A DNA stretch of 64,000 nucleotides. Source: Haloferula sp. BvORR071 (GTDB taxonomy: Bacteria > Verrucomicrobiota > Verrucomicrobiia > Verrucomicrobiales > Akkermansiaceae). The stretch's first letter is position 1. Each line of letters begins with the position of its first letter. The DNA lies in contig NZ_BATP01000004.1 of NCBI RefSeq assembly GCF_000739615.1, forward strand, positions 62,001 through 126,000, in the 5' to 3' direction. Of this stretch, positions 23,430 to 32,344 are shown in pieces. The notes beneath the pieces are model-generated. The model did no database searches and had not been told where the DNA came from. It saw only the letters and a program-made list of their open reading frames with translations. The position numbers and the translations under genes are program-made.

Positions 23430-23993
23430 ATGTTATCTTCTTGTAGCGCCACCGTCTTCACGTTCATCGCCGCCGCCGCTCTCCTGCTCGGCCCGGACGC
23501 GGAAGCCGCCTCCACGATCCCCATTCTCCAAACCTACGCGCTCCATTCGACCGAAGCGGTCACCGGGGCGCAGCTCGATGGCTATGTCACCTTCGATCCC
23601 GCGTTGATGAGCTTCACTGGCAGAAGCTACTTCATCCGCTCCGACAAGATCGCGGACTTCAGCTTCGAGATCACCGGCCACCCCAACCAAACGCTCAATG
23701 GCTTCTACGACGTGCTGCTCGGCGGTGCCGTCTATTTCCGCTCCGCCACTCCGGGTGAAGGCGTGCCGGTGGCCGGCAACAGCCTGGTGATCTATCATGA
23801 GGGGAACACCGGCGTCTATTTTCAAGGGACCGATACCCCTGCAGGCCACTTCATCCGCTACGACCCGGAGGGAGCCACCAACTTCAACGGCACCTGGACC
23901 TATCAGGCCGCGCCGGAACCCGGTGCCGCGGCGATGGTGATGCTGCTGGCCCCGGCAGCGCTCTGGAAGCGCCGGCGCAGGGTCTTGGGCTAG
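23430..23993 (+). CDS. PEP-CTERM sorting-signal protein
   Basis: 187 residues with an N-terminal signal peptide (to about residue 27) and a C-terminal tripartite sorting tail: APEPGAAA, a hydrophobic run, then WKRRRR. This is the PEP-CTERM type, processed by an exosortase, and is often linked to exopolysaccharide or biofilm surfaces. The central part is a beta-rich domain ('GYVTFDPALMSFTGRSYFI', 'GTWTYQAAPEP'). No exosortase gene is in the window. Confidence 0.8.
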   Translation: MLSSCSATVFTFIAAAALLLGPDAEAASTIPILQTYALHSTEAVTGAQLDGYVTFDPALMSFTGRSYFIRSDKIADFSFEITGHPNQTLNGFYDVLLGGAVYFRSATPGEGVPVAGNSLVIYHEGNTGVYFQGTDTPAGHFIRYDPEGATNFNGTWTYQAAPEPGAAAMVMLLAPAALWKRRRRVLG

Positions 23994-24044
23994 CCCTTCT
24001 TCGCCTTGTCCCTGCCTGCCATCCCTGACATATCCGGGGCAAGC

Positions 24045-24665
24045 ATGAGCACTGCCGCGCCACGACTGGAATCCTCGATCCGCCAGCATCTCCAGCCGCT
24101 CTTGAAGGCGGATGGCTTCACTGGCTCCGGTAGGAACTTCCGGAAGCTCGGCGGCGGTTTCATCCAAGCCCTCAATGTCCAGGGCTCTCGATATGGCGGA
24201 CAGTTCGCGATCAACTTGGGCCTGCACCCGGTGGGGCTGCCGATGGTCTTCGGGGAGACGCCGGAGCTCAAGAACTTCAAAGAGGTGAACTGCGAATTCC
24301 GCCGACGCCTGAACGAAACCGGGAGCGATCAGTGGTGGTCCCACGATAACACGGAGGCGAGTATGGATGCTGCGGTCCAGGCCGCCGCCGAGGTCTATCA
24401 GCGGATAGGCCGGCCACACTTGGCGCTCCTGAGCGGAGCAGACTCACCCTTCCACTCGCTGACGCCGGAAGGGATCCCGGGCTTCTTCAAGTCCCACCCG
24501 AACTACATCACGACGAATTTCCGCCTGGCACTTGCTCTCGCCCGCTCCAGGAAGCTTCAAGGCCGGGCTTCCGAGGCCAAGGCCTTCGCCGACTACGCCT
24601 TGGCGAATATGGGCGCTGCCAAGGGCTTCCACGCGGAACTCGAGGCCTTGTCACGGCTGGAGTGA
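24045..24665 (+). CDS. DUF4304-family protein
   Basis: 206 residues, no signal peptide, presumably cytoplasmic. The N-terminal pattern 'LQPLLKADGFTGSGRNFRKLGGGFIQALNVQ' and 'FAINLGLHP' resembles the DUF4304 family, whose function is unknown. ATG at 24045 used; a TTG at 24006 is less likely. The C-terminal part is helical ('NFRLALALARSRKLQGRASEAKAFADYAL' region). Confidence 0.7.
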   Translation: MSTAAPRLESSIRQHLQPLLKADGFTGSGRNFRKLGGGFIQALNVQGSRYGGQFAINLGLHPVGLPMVFGETPELKNFKEVNCEFRRRLNETGSDQWWSHDNTEASMDAAVQAAAEVYQRIGRPHLALLSGADSPFHSLTPEGIPGFFKSHPNYITTNFRLALALARSRKLQGRASEAKAFADYALANMGAAKGFHAELEALSRLE

Positions 24666-24843
24666 GGGGCGAGGCGGCTGGTCATTGGTCAATGATCATT
24701 TCCCCGGCAAGCCCATCGAGGTTTGAGTGGAGAGCGCCGTAGTTGTGCTGCGGACCTCAAGGGCAGCGGGCAGTCAGGGACCATTCTGCGGGGCGGAGCA
24801 CCCGGGGGGGGCACTTGGTTGGGCAAGCTGTTAGAACGGCTTC

Positions 24844-24866
24844 GTCCGCACACGGCGTGTGCGGAC
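24844..24866. repeat. GTCCGCACAC hairpin
   Basis: Perfect 10-bp stem GTCCGCACAC / GTGTGCGGAC with loop GGC, between the convergent DUF4304 and opgH genes. Candidate terminator or dispersed palindrome. The remainder of 24666-24886 holds nothing recognised. Confidence 0.6.
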
Positions 24867-24886
24867 TACCTCTTTGCGGACCACCT

Positions 24887-27037
24887 TTAGACCAGCTCCT
24901 CCGCGAGGCCGCTGTCGAGGCGGCGGCGGTAGCTTTCGACGGCCTGGGTCCAGGTGGCGTGGATGCCTTCCGAGGGGCGCAGCCAGACGGCGCGGTGCAG
25001 GGAGAGCATGCCGGGTGCGAGATACATGAGCTCGATCATCTCCTCCTTGCTCATGGCGCTGGGGCCCATGGTCAGGCAGCGCTCGATGAGGGCTTCCTCA
25101 TGCTCGGTGAGTTCAGCAGGCTCCAGCAGGGAGACGTGGACGCCGTTGACGTAGGGATCGACCACTGCGGCGACGAGGCCGTGGCGGCCAGGCACGGTAG
25201 CATCGAGAGCGGGATCGATGGAGGCTTGGGCGGTGTCCGCGATCTGGAGGACCTGCGGTGGATTGAGCTCTTCCGGAGTGGAGAGGATCTTGTGGCGCGC
25301 GAGGGCCTTGCCGTAGCGGACCCGGCTGGTGAGCACGGAGACCGGGATGCTGAGCACCAGGCCCAGGGTGATCGGCGCCATCCAGGCGGCGAAGGTCGGG
25401 CTGATGTGCCAGGCGAGCAGGCCCCAGGCGATGCCGAGGAAGGTCTGCGGCGCGTGGACAGTGAAGGCCTCGCCCCAGCCGGTGCCATCCGCCTCGCGGT
25501 TCTGGCTACCCCAGCCGACGGCGGTGCCGAGCACGATGCTGGCGACCATCAGGGTGTGAGCGAGCATCACCGCGGGTGCCAGCAGCATGGAGAGCACGGT
25601 CTCGATGCAGACGCCGATGACCAAGGGGAAGAAGCCTCCGAAGGAGCGGCGCACCCGTGGCACCACGATGGCACCGAGCAGGGCGAGGATCTTGGGCAGG
25701 AAGAGCAGAAGGAAGATCGCCGCGGTGAGGATCAGGCTCTGCGTGTTCACGTCGATGTGCAGCCAGCGGTAGACCGGCGTGCCGTCGTAGGGCAGGTTGC
25801 TGAGCTTGCTGGCACCGCGGTCCCAGGCGAGCCAAGTGCCGAAGATCAGGAAGAGGAACCACAGCGGGCTGCCGAGGTAGGCCATGATGCCCATAAAGAG
25901 GTGGGCACGGACGGTGAGCGGCAGCTTGCGGGCAAAGATGAGCCAGAGGTGCTGGAGGTTGCCCTGGCACCAGCGGCGGTCGCGTTTGAGGTGATCGATC
26001 AGGGTTGGCGGGGCTTCCTCGTAGGTGCCCTCGATGTCCCAGGCGAGCCAGACTTCCCAGCCCTGGGAGACCATCAGCGCGGCCTCCACGAAGTCGTGCG
26101 AAAGGATCTTGCCGCCGAAGGGCTCGCGGCCAGGAAGGTCCGGCAGCTCGCAGAAGTCCGAGAAGGGCTTCACGCGGATCAGCGCATTGTGGCCCCAGTA
26201 GCTGCCGCCGCCGAGCTGCCACCAATTCAGCCCGCGGATGAAGAGCGGCCCGTAGAGCCGCATGGCGAACTGCTGCAAGCGGGTGAAGATCGAGGAGCCA
26301 CGGATCAGCTTGGGCGGAGTCTGGAGGATGCCGAGATTCGGATAGGCCTCCATCACGCGGGTCATCTTCACGATGTCGCCGCCGTCCATCAGGCTGTCCG
26401 CATCCAGCACGACCATGGCCTCATAGCCGCCGCCCCAGGTGCGGACGAAGTCGCCGATGTTACCGGCCTTGCGGTTCGAGTTGATCTTACGACGCCTGTA
26501 GTAGATGCGGCCGAAGGCATTCAGCTTGCGGCAGAGATTCGTCCACGCGGTTTCCTCCAGCACCCAGAGATCGAGGTCGCGGGTGTCGCTGAGGATGAAG
26601 AAATCGTAGGAGTCGATGTTGCCGGTGGCCTCGATCGAGCGGTAGATCGCCTCGATGCGGGCGCAGAAGCGGTTGCAGTCCTCATTGTAGACCGGCATGA
26701 CCACCGCGTAGCGATGGCCGAGGGGGCCACTGCCGGCTTCCTCCGCCAGCTTGGTGATGCGGACGGCCTGTTTCTTCCCGAGGAGGATATCCCAAGCGCC
26801 GAAGAGCGCATGGAAGGAGCCCAGCACCAGCAGGCCATTCAGGATGAAGAAGACGCCGAGCAGCAGCACGTGCGCGCGGTGCGGGCTGAGGCGCTGGAAG
26901 AGATCGTAGAGCCAGTAGCAGGCGGCCAGATTGACCAGAATGACGCTCCCGAAGAACACGAAGCGCCGCAGCCATGCACGGACCGGGCTGAAAAAAGGGC
27001 GGACCTGCTTGGGGCCGTCTGAAGCACCTGAACTCAT
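24887..27037 (-). CDS. opgH: osmoregulated periplasmic glucan glucosyltransferase OpgH (MdoH)
   Basis: Inner-membrane GT2-type glucosyltransferase of 716 residues that makes and exports the glucan backbone from UDP-glucose. Seen: two N-terminal membrane segments, 'VVMPVYNED' and 'VVLDADSLMDGGD' (nucleotide/metal aspartates), 'GHNALIRV', and 'RDRRWCQGN' giving Q-x-x-R-W-like acceptor-site residues, then several more membrane segments. Length is somewhat shorter than the proteobacterial protein, which has a longer N-terminal domain. The ATG at 27037 overlaps the stop of the middle opg gene by 4 nt. Confidence 0.92.
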   Translation of the reverse strand: MSSGASDGPKQVRPFFSPVRAWLRRFVFFGSVILVNLAACYWLYDLFQRLSPHRAHVLLLGVFFILNGLLVLGSFHALFGAWDILLGKKQAVRITKLAEEAGSGPLGHRYAVVMPVYNEDCNRFCARIEAIYRSIEATGNIDSYDFFILSDTRDLDLWVLEETAWTNLCRKLNAFGRIYYRRRKINSNRKAGNIGDFVRTWGGGYEAMVVLDADSLMDGGDIVKMTRVMEAYPNLGILQTPPKLIRGSSIFTRLQQFAMRLYGPLFIRGLNWWQLGGGSYWGHNALIRVKPFSDFCELPDLPGREPFGGKILSHDFVEAALMVSQGWEVWLAWDIEGTYEEAPPTLIDHLKRDRRWCQGNLQHLWLIFARKLPLTVRAHLFMGIMAYLGSPLWFLFLIFGTWLAWDRGASKLSNLPYDGTPVYRWLHIDVNTQSLILTAAIFLLLFLPKILALLGAIVVPRVRRSFGGFFPLVIGVCIETVLSMLLAPAVMLAHTLMVASIVLGTAVGWGSQNREADGTGWGEAFTVHAPQTFLGIAWGLLAWHISPTFAAWMAPITLGLVLSIPVSVLTSRVRYGKALARHKILSTPEELNPPQVLQIADTAQASIDPALDATVPGRHGLVAAVVDPYVNGVHVSLLEPAELTEHEEALIERCLTMGPSAMSKEEMIELMYLAPGMLSLHRAVWLRPSEGIHATWTQAVESYRRRLDSGLAEELV

Positions 27038-27627
27038 GGGGCGAAGTAAATGAACCAGAGGATCGCCCCGATCAGCGCGAGCAGAAAGATGGCGAACATC
27101 TTCCGCACGATCGGGCGGCGGTCCATGGTTTCCCACCATTGGGCGGCACCGGTGCCGATGACATTGAACTCAAGCGGCTTCGGCACCATGGTCAGGGTGG
27201 CGAAGCGCGGACCGGCGGCGAGGTAGGACTTCCGCATTGATTCCGTGAAGGCCGGGGGCCAGGGCTGCGGGGTGAGGAAGACGCCCTGCCACTTGCCCGG
27301 CATGTCCGCCAGCAAGAGCGCGAGGCGGCCACGGGCGGCGAGGCGGTTGTGCTCGAGTTCCTCGTGGAGGACCTCCTGGGTCCAGCGGGCGATCTCGGAG
27401 AGGGTCTCCTCCATGGCCAGCACACGGGCAGGCACGCCGGGCTCCTTCGCCCCGCGGGCAGAGGCACGCCAGAGGATGGCGCGGACCAGCTCGGCGACGA
27501 GCAGGCGGTTGCGCAGGCGCAGGGCCTGCAGGTAGGCCTCCACCGCGGCGTAGGCTTCCTCCCACTCGGAAAGCTCGGCTTCGCTGAGCGGCCGAAGTGT
27601 CTCTAGGGGGTGATGCGGTAGGCCCAT
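27034..27627 (-). CDS. unknown membrane protein between opgG and opgH
   Basis: 197 residues with no recognised family. The first 90 or so are strongly helical and charged ('SEAELSEWEEAYAAVEAYLQ', 'LRLRNRLLVAELVRAILWR'), a Trp/Pro-rich part follows ('GVFLTPQPWPPAF'), and one membrane segment ends the protein ('FAIFLLALIGAILWFIYFAP'). The ATG at 27627 lies 25 nt inside opgG, and the stop overlaps the opgH start by 4 nt. That tight overlap with both neighbours is the main evidence it is real and works with OpgG/OpgH. Upstream extension of this frame is an opgG shadow. Confidence 0.75.
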   Translation of the reverse strand: MGLPHHPLETLRPLSEAELSEWEEAYAAVEAYLQALRLRNRLLVAELVRAILWRASARGAKEPGVPARVLAMEETLSEIARWTQEVLHEELEHNRLAARGRLALLLADMPGKWQGVFLTPQPWPPAFTESMRKSYLAAGPRFATLTMVPKPLEFNVIGTGAAQWWETMDRRPIVRKMFAIFLLALIGAILWFIYFAP

Positions 27628-29162
27628 GTCTCGGTAAGGAAATCCTCGCCTTTCTTCAGGCAGCAACGCAACTCCTGCGGGCCGGCATCGGCCAATTTGC
27701 CGCCCTTTTCCGCCGGGGCGATCTGGAAGGCGACGCGGAAGCGGTTGTCCGGCAGTTTTTGTACGGCCACGCCCTGGATATTGATCTTGGAGCCGGCATC
27801 GCCCATCGCGGTGACGACTGCCTGCGGCATGTCGCCTTCCCACTTCTCCAGCGGGCCACCGGCGAACTCGACCACCACGGTGCGCTGCTCCGGCTGCCAA
27901 TCGTGCAGGCCGGTGCGGGTGGCGACCACGCGGCCGCCGGCGCCGGATGGATCGTCCTTGAGGGTCCAGTGCTGCTTGTAGGTGAACTCGATGCGCTCGC
28001 CGGCCTGCGGAGTGTGGGAGGGCTCCCACATCGCCACGATGTTGTCCTTGGTCTCGTTCGTGGTCGGGATCTCCATCAGCATCACCTTGCCGGAGCCCCA
28101 GTCGCTGGTCGGCTCGATCCAGAGGGAGGGGCGCTTGTCGTAGGCGGCCTCGCCATCCTCGTAGGCGGCGAAGCGGCGGTCGCGCTGCAGCAGGCCGAAG
28201 CCCTCGCACTTGTCCATCGGGAAGAAGCTGAACTCGAGCTTGCCGCTGTCGTTCGAGATCGGGCGCCAGATCCGCTCGCCGCTGTTCATGCGGATCGCCA
28301 AGCCGTCGGAATCGTGGACCTCCGGGCGGATGTCGTCGAAGCGCTTGCGGGAGTTCTCGCCGAACCAATACATGCTCGACATGGGGGCCAGGCCGATGCG
28401 CTTGACCTCCTTGCGGGCGTAGAGCGCGGCGCGGACGGTCATCACGGTATCCTCGCCCGGCTGGACGATGAAGCCGTAGACGCCGGTGTAGGAGGGCCCA
28501 TCGAGCAGGGCGAAGAGCATGGCCGCCTTGTCCTCCGGGACCGGCTTGCGCAGCCACATCTCGCGGAAGACGGGGAACTCCTCGGAGACGCCCTCCGCGC
28601 CGGTATCCACCGCGATGCCGCGGGCGGAGATACCGTAGTGCTGGCCCTTGCCGAGGGCGCGCCAGTAGCTGGCCCCCTGGAAGGCGACCAGCTCGTCGAA
28701 ATAGTCGGGGCGATTGAGCGGGGCATGCAGGCGCACGCCGCCGAAGCCGGCCTCCGGCGGCACATCGCCGCGCTGGCCGATCAGGCCGCCGTAGCTGAAA
28801 AAGGCATCCGAGAGGCGGATCCGCTGCTGGTGGGTCTCGGTGAATTCATTCACCAGCACCTGCTCGCGCTCGCGCGGGTGGAAGAGCATGGCGCGGAAGG
28901 GCAGCTTCTCCGCGGCCCACAGCGCACGCTCCGGCACGAAACGGATGTCCCGGTACTGGTCGTAGTTCAGGTTCTTCATCCAGTCCGGCAGCGGCTCCAC
29001 ATCGGAGGGTGCGTAGGGCTGGGCAGCGAGCTCCTTGGCGCGCTGGTCGATCTTCTCGAAGGTCACGTCTTCCCGCTTCCAGATCTGAGCCTGGGAGGGG
29101 AGCGACAGTGCCAGAGCGGCCGCGGTTAGAGGCGCGAAACGGTGAACCACAAGCGAGCGCAT
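27603..29162 (-). CDS. opgG: periplasmic glucan biosynthesis protein OpgG (MdoG)
   Basis: 519 residues, the usual length, with a signal peptide (cut near SQAQ, residue 26). Seen: 'YDQYRDIRFVPERALW' and 'GFGGVRLHAPLNRPDYFDE' stretches, 'EFPVFREMWL', 'DDIRPEVHDSDGLAI' and 'MDKCEGFGLLQRDR', all typical of the OpgG/OpgD family. The protein acts in the periplasm on nascent beta-glucan. First gene of a three-gene unit with 27034-27627 and opgH. Confidence 0.93.
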   Translation of the reverse strand: MRSLVVHRFAPLTAAALALSLPSQAQIWKREDVTFEKIDQRAKELAAQPYAPSDVEPLPDWMKNLNYDQYRDIRFVPERALWAAEKLPFRAMLFHPREREQVLVNEFTETHQQRIRLSDAFFSYGGLIGQRGDVPPEAGFGGVRLHAPLNRPDYFDELVAFQGASYWRALGKGQHYGISARGIAVDTGAEGVSEEFPVFREMWLRKPVPEDKAAMLFALLDGPSYTGVYGFIVQPGEDTVMTVRAALYARKEVKRIGLAPMSSMYWFGENSRKRFDDIRPEVHDSDGLAIRMNSGERIWRPISNDSGKLEFSFFPMDKCEGFGLLQRDRRFAAYEDGEAAYDKRPSLWIEPTSDWGSGKVMLMEIPTTNETKDNIVAMWEPSHTPQAGERIEFTYKQHWTLKDDPSGAGGRVVATRTGLHDWQPEQRTVVVEFAGGPLEKWEGDMPQAVVTAMGDAGSKINIQGVAVQKLPDNRFRVAFQIAPAEKGGKLADAGPQELRCCLKKGEDFLTETWAYRITP

Positions 29163-29513
29163 ATCCGGTCAAGCGATACTGTCAATCCGCGGTAACAAAG
29201 AAAGCTGTAAGATTTTGCCATCGCGGTCGTTGGGTAACCCGGTGGGGTGGGCGCCGTGGCCGGTTTTGGCGGTGGCAGGGTGGTAGGTTTCCGTGCTTGG
29301 CGTCGCCGGGTGGGTGGGTCGTCTGGAGACGGGGAGATAGGGTGTGGAGGGGCGGGATTTTTGGGGTCATCCGGGATGGGCTGAAGCGTGGTGGCCAAGG
29401 GATGAGAGAGGGTGGAGAGGAGGTAATTCCGGGGATTTCCAAGGGCGGGTGGGTTTTTCCCAAGACAGCTGGAGCCATGCCTGCCCACTGGGAGCGCGGA
29501 GGCTGTAAAGGCC
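29163..29513. other. gene-free G-rich stretch upstream of opgG
   Basis: No convincing gene. The plus strand is strongly G/T-rich over about 29235-29460 with many GGG runs, including GGGTGGGTGGG at 29308-29318 followed by GGGG at 29331. The opgG promoter should lie at its left edge. The right edge meets the IS481 remnant. Confidence 0.5.
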
Positions 29514-29547
29514 GGAGACATCGTTTACACCTGTTCGGGGACATCGT

Positions 29548-30310
29548 TTACGCTTTCCGGACCGCAGGCATGAGCCGCCCGCGGGCGGCCCATGCCTGCG
29601 GCGGCCGGCCTACCCGGCGATTCTCCAGCGGCGCGTAACCCTTTTCCCCGCTGGCCCGGTACCGGGCGAAATCCGCCACTCCGATCCGCTTCCAACAGTA
29701 GTAGCCCTCGAAGCGTTCTTCTCCGACCCGCCGCAACGCCACATCCTGGCCCTTGAACGCTTCCCCGATGCTCCATAGCACGCTGTGGAAGCAAATGATC
29801 CCCTTGTTGAGCACCTTCCGCACCACGTCGTTACCGCCATACCATTCCCCGGCTTCCTGGAGCTTGGCCGGCAACTGACGCGCCGAGATCTCGTGGCGGC
29901 TCGCCGGCACCGCGTCGTCCAGTGAGTCGTGCGGACGCTCGTGGTTGTAGATCTCGCGCCATTTCACAAACTCGCGGCGGCAATGGCCGTGGTCCTGCCA
30001 CACCATCGTGCGCGACAGCACCTCGGCACCGAAGGTGCGGTGGAAGCGCTCCTCCTTGCCTTGTGTCTGGGGATGCCGCGGCCGCCCGTGATAGACCGCC
30101 ACACCGAGCCGCAGCAGCCATGCCTCGCATTGCGTGAAATGCCCCGAGCTGTCGCCCCACGGCTTGCCGTTGTCGCAGAGGATCGCCTGCGGCAGGCCGT
30201 AGGTCCGGAAGGTGCTCTCCAGCAGCGGCTGCAGCTCGGCGAAGGTCTCACCGGCACAAGGCTCAAGCAGCAGGTTGAAGCGCCTGTGGTCGTCGAGCCT
30301 CGCCTCAGCC
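29548..30310 (-). pseudogene. IS481-type transposase, N-terminally truncated
   Basis: About 250 residues remain of a DDE (rve-type) transposase. Seen: 'LDDHRRFNLLLEPCAGETF', 'ILCDNGKPWG' (second catalytic Asp), 'HPQTQGKEERFHRTFGAEVL' (catalytic Glu) and 'EIYNHERPHDSLDDAVPASR'. The helix-turn-helix region and the first catalytic Asp are missing, so it is almost certainly inactive. The reading frame continues upstream into unrelated sequence. The C-terminal end reads into a 40-bp palindrome. Confidence 0.75.
29562..29601. repeat. 40-bp near-perfect palindrome in the IS remnant
   Basis: CCGCAGGCATG (29562-29572) pairs with CATGCCTGCGG (29591-29601), and the centre GCCGCCC-GC-GGGCGGC pairs as well. 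Only single unpaired bases separate the two stems. It overlaps the 3' end of the transposase frame. Confidence 0.75.
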
Positions 30311-30982
30311 CAGATAGCGCGCACGCTTGATCGCGGCCAGCGCCACTTTCGCCGGACGGGCCACCTGCCCATAGCTCTCAGCCGCCAAATGCTCCGCAAG
30401 CGCGAGGTCGTCCTGTGAGGGATTCCTCACCAAGAAATCCGCGAATGACTCCCGGATCAGGAAATCCTCGTGATGCGCAAGTCGTGACTTCAGCTCTGGA
30501 GACAAGCCGACGGCAGCTTTCAGATACAGAATGATCAGGAAGTCTGCATCCGCGCTGCCCTCCTCCAGCAGCTCCTCCAAGACGGGCCCAAGCGGCATCG
30601 CGATCTCTTCCCCTTCAAGTTCCGACAGGTCACCACCGCACTGCCCGAGCTGGTTCAACGCCTTCACGAAAGCATTCAGCGAAGCGAACTTGATACACTG
30701 CTCATCGTCGTGGGCAAAGTGGACGATCATCCCCTTGCAGAGGCCCTTGCTGATGTAGGCAAAGGGATTCGAATCATTGGCATCGTCCAGCACCCACAGC
30801 CCAAGCCTCGCGGCAACTTCGATCCCGCTGAATGCGCGATTGTATTCCAGCGCCGCATCAAATTCCAAGCAGTAGACCCGTGAGCCCGGAAACACCGGCA
30901 ACTCTCCTGCTTGGTAGAAGCTCACCAAATCCTCCGGAGCCTCACCGAGGATGGGCCGTGTCCCGGACAGAATCTCGTGCAT
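30305..30982 (-). CDS. soluble protein of unknown function
   Basis: 225 residues from the ATG at 30982, no signal peptide. Acidic and helical ('LGPVLEELLEEGSADADFLIILYLKAAVGL'-type stretches), with a middle part 'NPFAYISKGLCKGMIVHFAHDDE' that resembles SMI1/KNR4 (SUKH)-like proteins, but the match is weak. Its last codons (ARYLG, stop) touch the truncated IS481 element, so the C terminus may have been changed by the insertion. Confidence 0.6.
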   Translation of the reverse strand: MHEILSGTRPILGEAPEDLVSFYQAGELPVFPGSRVYCLEFDAALEYNRAFSGIEVAARLGLWVLDDANDSNPFAYISKGLCKGMIVHFAHDDEQCIKFASLNAFVKALNQLGQCGGDLSELEGEEIAMPLGPVLEELLEEGSADADFLIILYLKAAVGLSPELKSRLAHHEDFLIRESFADFLVRNPSQDDLALAEHLAAESYGQVARPAKVALAAIKRARYLG

Positions 30983-31105
30983 GGACCGCCGACAACTAGG
31001 CCAAGCCTGCAAGCTCTGTCAATTCAGGCACCTCCCTCTTGATGCCGATTCCGTAGCGAAAACCCGCTTGCCTCCCCGCCCAAATCCGATCCCCTTTTCC
31101 CAGCC

Positions 31106-32230
31106 ATGGCACCCACCACTCTCGCCACCATCCTTGCCCTCGCCTCCGCCCTCCTCCCCCTCACCGCAACTGCGGAGGAAGCGGAAACCCAAACCGACTT
31201 CCCCCTCACCATCGATGCCGGCGCCTGGCCCGCCGGCCACGTCCAAGGCATCGCCGTCGACCGCCAGCGCTCCTGCGTCTACTTCTCCTTCACCCGCCTG
31301 CTGGTGAAGACCGACCTCGAAGGCAAGGTCCTCGGCACCATCGAGGGCTTCACAGGCCACCTCGGCGACCTCGATATCGATGAGACCGACGGCCGCGTCT
31401 ACGGCTCGCTCGAATACAAGGCCAAGAACGCCTTCTACATCGCCATCATCAATGGCCCGGAGATCGACCACAGCGGCATGCAGGCGCAGGGCAGCGACAT
31501 CTTCCAGACCGTCTACCTCCCCGAGGTGGTCAGCGACTACAGCGCCGACCTCAACAACGACGGCAAGTTCGACGGCGATACCGCGGACACGCCCGACCAC
31601 CGCTACGGTTGCAGCGGCATCGATGGCGTCAGCTTCGGCCCGCGCCCCGGCCAGCCCGGCAGCAAGGACTACCTCACCGTCGCCTACGGCATTTATAGTA
31701 ACTTGGACCGCAGTGACAACGACCACCAGGTCCTGCTCCAATACGACAGCAGCGACTGGCTCACCAAATACGCCCGCCCCCTCCATGAAGCCGAGCCCCA
31801 CCACAGCGGCCCCGACAAGGTGGACGGCAAGTTCTTCATCCGCACCGGCAATACAACCTACGGCGTGCAAAACCTCGCCTACGACGAAGCCGGCCAGCGC
31901 TGGCTGCTGGGCGTTTACCCCGGCAAGAAGCCAGCCTTCCCCAACTACACCCTCTTCGCCGTCGAGGAATCCGCCCAACCCGTCTCCGGCAAAATCACCG
32001 GCACCGAGGACACCGGCCTCCTGCTCCCCCTCGCCCCACTGGGCCAGCAGGACAAGAACACCGGCATCCGCGGCTGGAAGGAGAAGGCCGACGTCGGCAT
32101 CCAATCCCTCGGTGACGGCCTCTTCTACCTCGCCGAGAACGGCAAGACCGATGACGGCAAACAGACAGCCACCCTCACCCTCTACCACTGGACCGGGGAC
32201 GAGACGACGCCCTTCACGAAGGAGAAGTAG
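31106..32230 (+). CDS. secreted protein, possible beta-propeller
   Basis: 374 residues with a signal peptide (cut near TATAE, residue 23). Repeated 'G.V.GIAVD...VYFSFT..LVKTDLEGKVLG' and 'GHLGDLDIDETDGRVYGSLEYK' units suggest a beta-propeller of the type that binds or lyses glycans or lipids. A calcium-loop-like 'DLNNDGKFDGDTAD' occurs near 151-164. Function unknown. It stands alone between a minus-strand gene and a convergent minus-strand pseudogene. Confidence 0.7.
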   Translation: MAPTTLATILALASALLPLTATAEEAETQTDFPLTIDAGAWPAGHVQGIAVDRQRSCVYFSFTRLLVKTDLEGKVLGTIEGFTGHLGDLDIDETDGRVYGSLEYKAKNAFYIAIINGPEIDHSGMQAQGSDIFQTVYLPEVVSDYSADLNNDGKFDGDTADTPDHRYGCSGIDGVSFGPRPGQPGSKDYLTVAYGIYSNLDRSDNDHQVLLQYDSSDWLTKYARPLHEAEPHHSGPDKVDGKFFIRTGNTTYGVQNLAYDEAGQRWLLGVYPGKKPAFPNYTLFAVEESAQPVSGKITGTEDTGLLLPLAPLGQQDKNTGIRGWKEKADVGIQSLGDGLFYLAENGKTDDGKQTATLTLYHWTGDETTPFTKEK

Positions 32231-32244
32231 TCCGCCCAAAGGTA

Positions 32245-32268
32245 GTCCGCACAGTCCTCTGTGCGGGC
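32245..32268. repeat. GTCCGCACAG hairpin
   Basis: Stem (GT)CCGCACAG / CTGTGCGG(GC) with loop TCCT, between convergent genes. Nearly the same arm as the hairpin at 24844-24866. Confidence 0.6.
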
Positions 32269-32344
32269 GAAGCAGTTATCGTGGCCCACCTCACCGAGTG
32301 CCCCCGTAGCGTCCCTACCACACTCCCTTCAGCTACAATGACGC

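Larger units (their letters stand above)
29515..30310 (-). mobile_element. truncated IS481-family insertion element
   Basis: The left terminus holds a tandem direct repeat GACATCGTTTAC at 29517-29528 and 29540-29551. Read on the minus strand this is the GTAAACGATGTC type I associate with IS481-like ends. The other end is missing: transposase homology begins abruptly at about 30310, right where the neighbouring gene ends. No target-site duplication can be defined. Confidence 0.65.

Noticed and set aside
24743-27022. Very long plus-strand open frame (about 760 codons) opposite opgH
   Set aside because: It is the antisense of a clear glucosyltransferase, has low-complexity Ala/Gly/Glu/His composition, and arises from the G+C-rich codon pattern of the real gene.
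27628-28557. Upstream extension of the middle opg gene
   Set aside because: Positions above 27627 in this frame are out-of-frame opgG and read as Arg/Gly/Pro-rich text; the start was set at 27627.
27597-29129. Plus-strand open frame opposite opgG
   Set aside because: Antisense of a clear OpgG; no recognisable domain.
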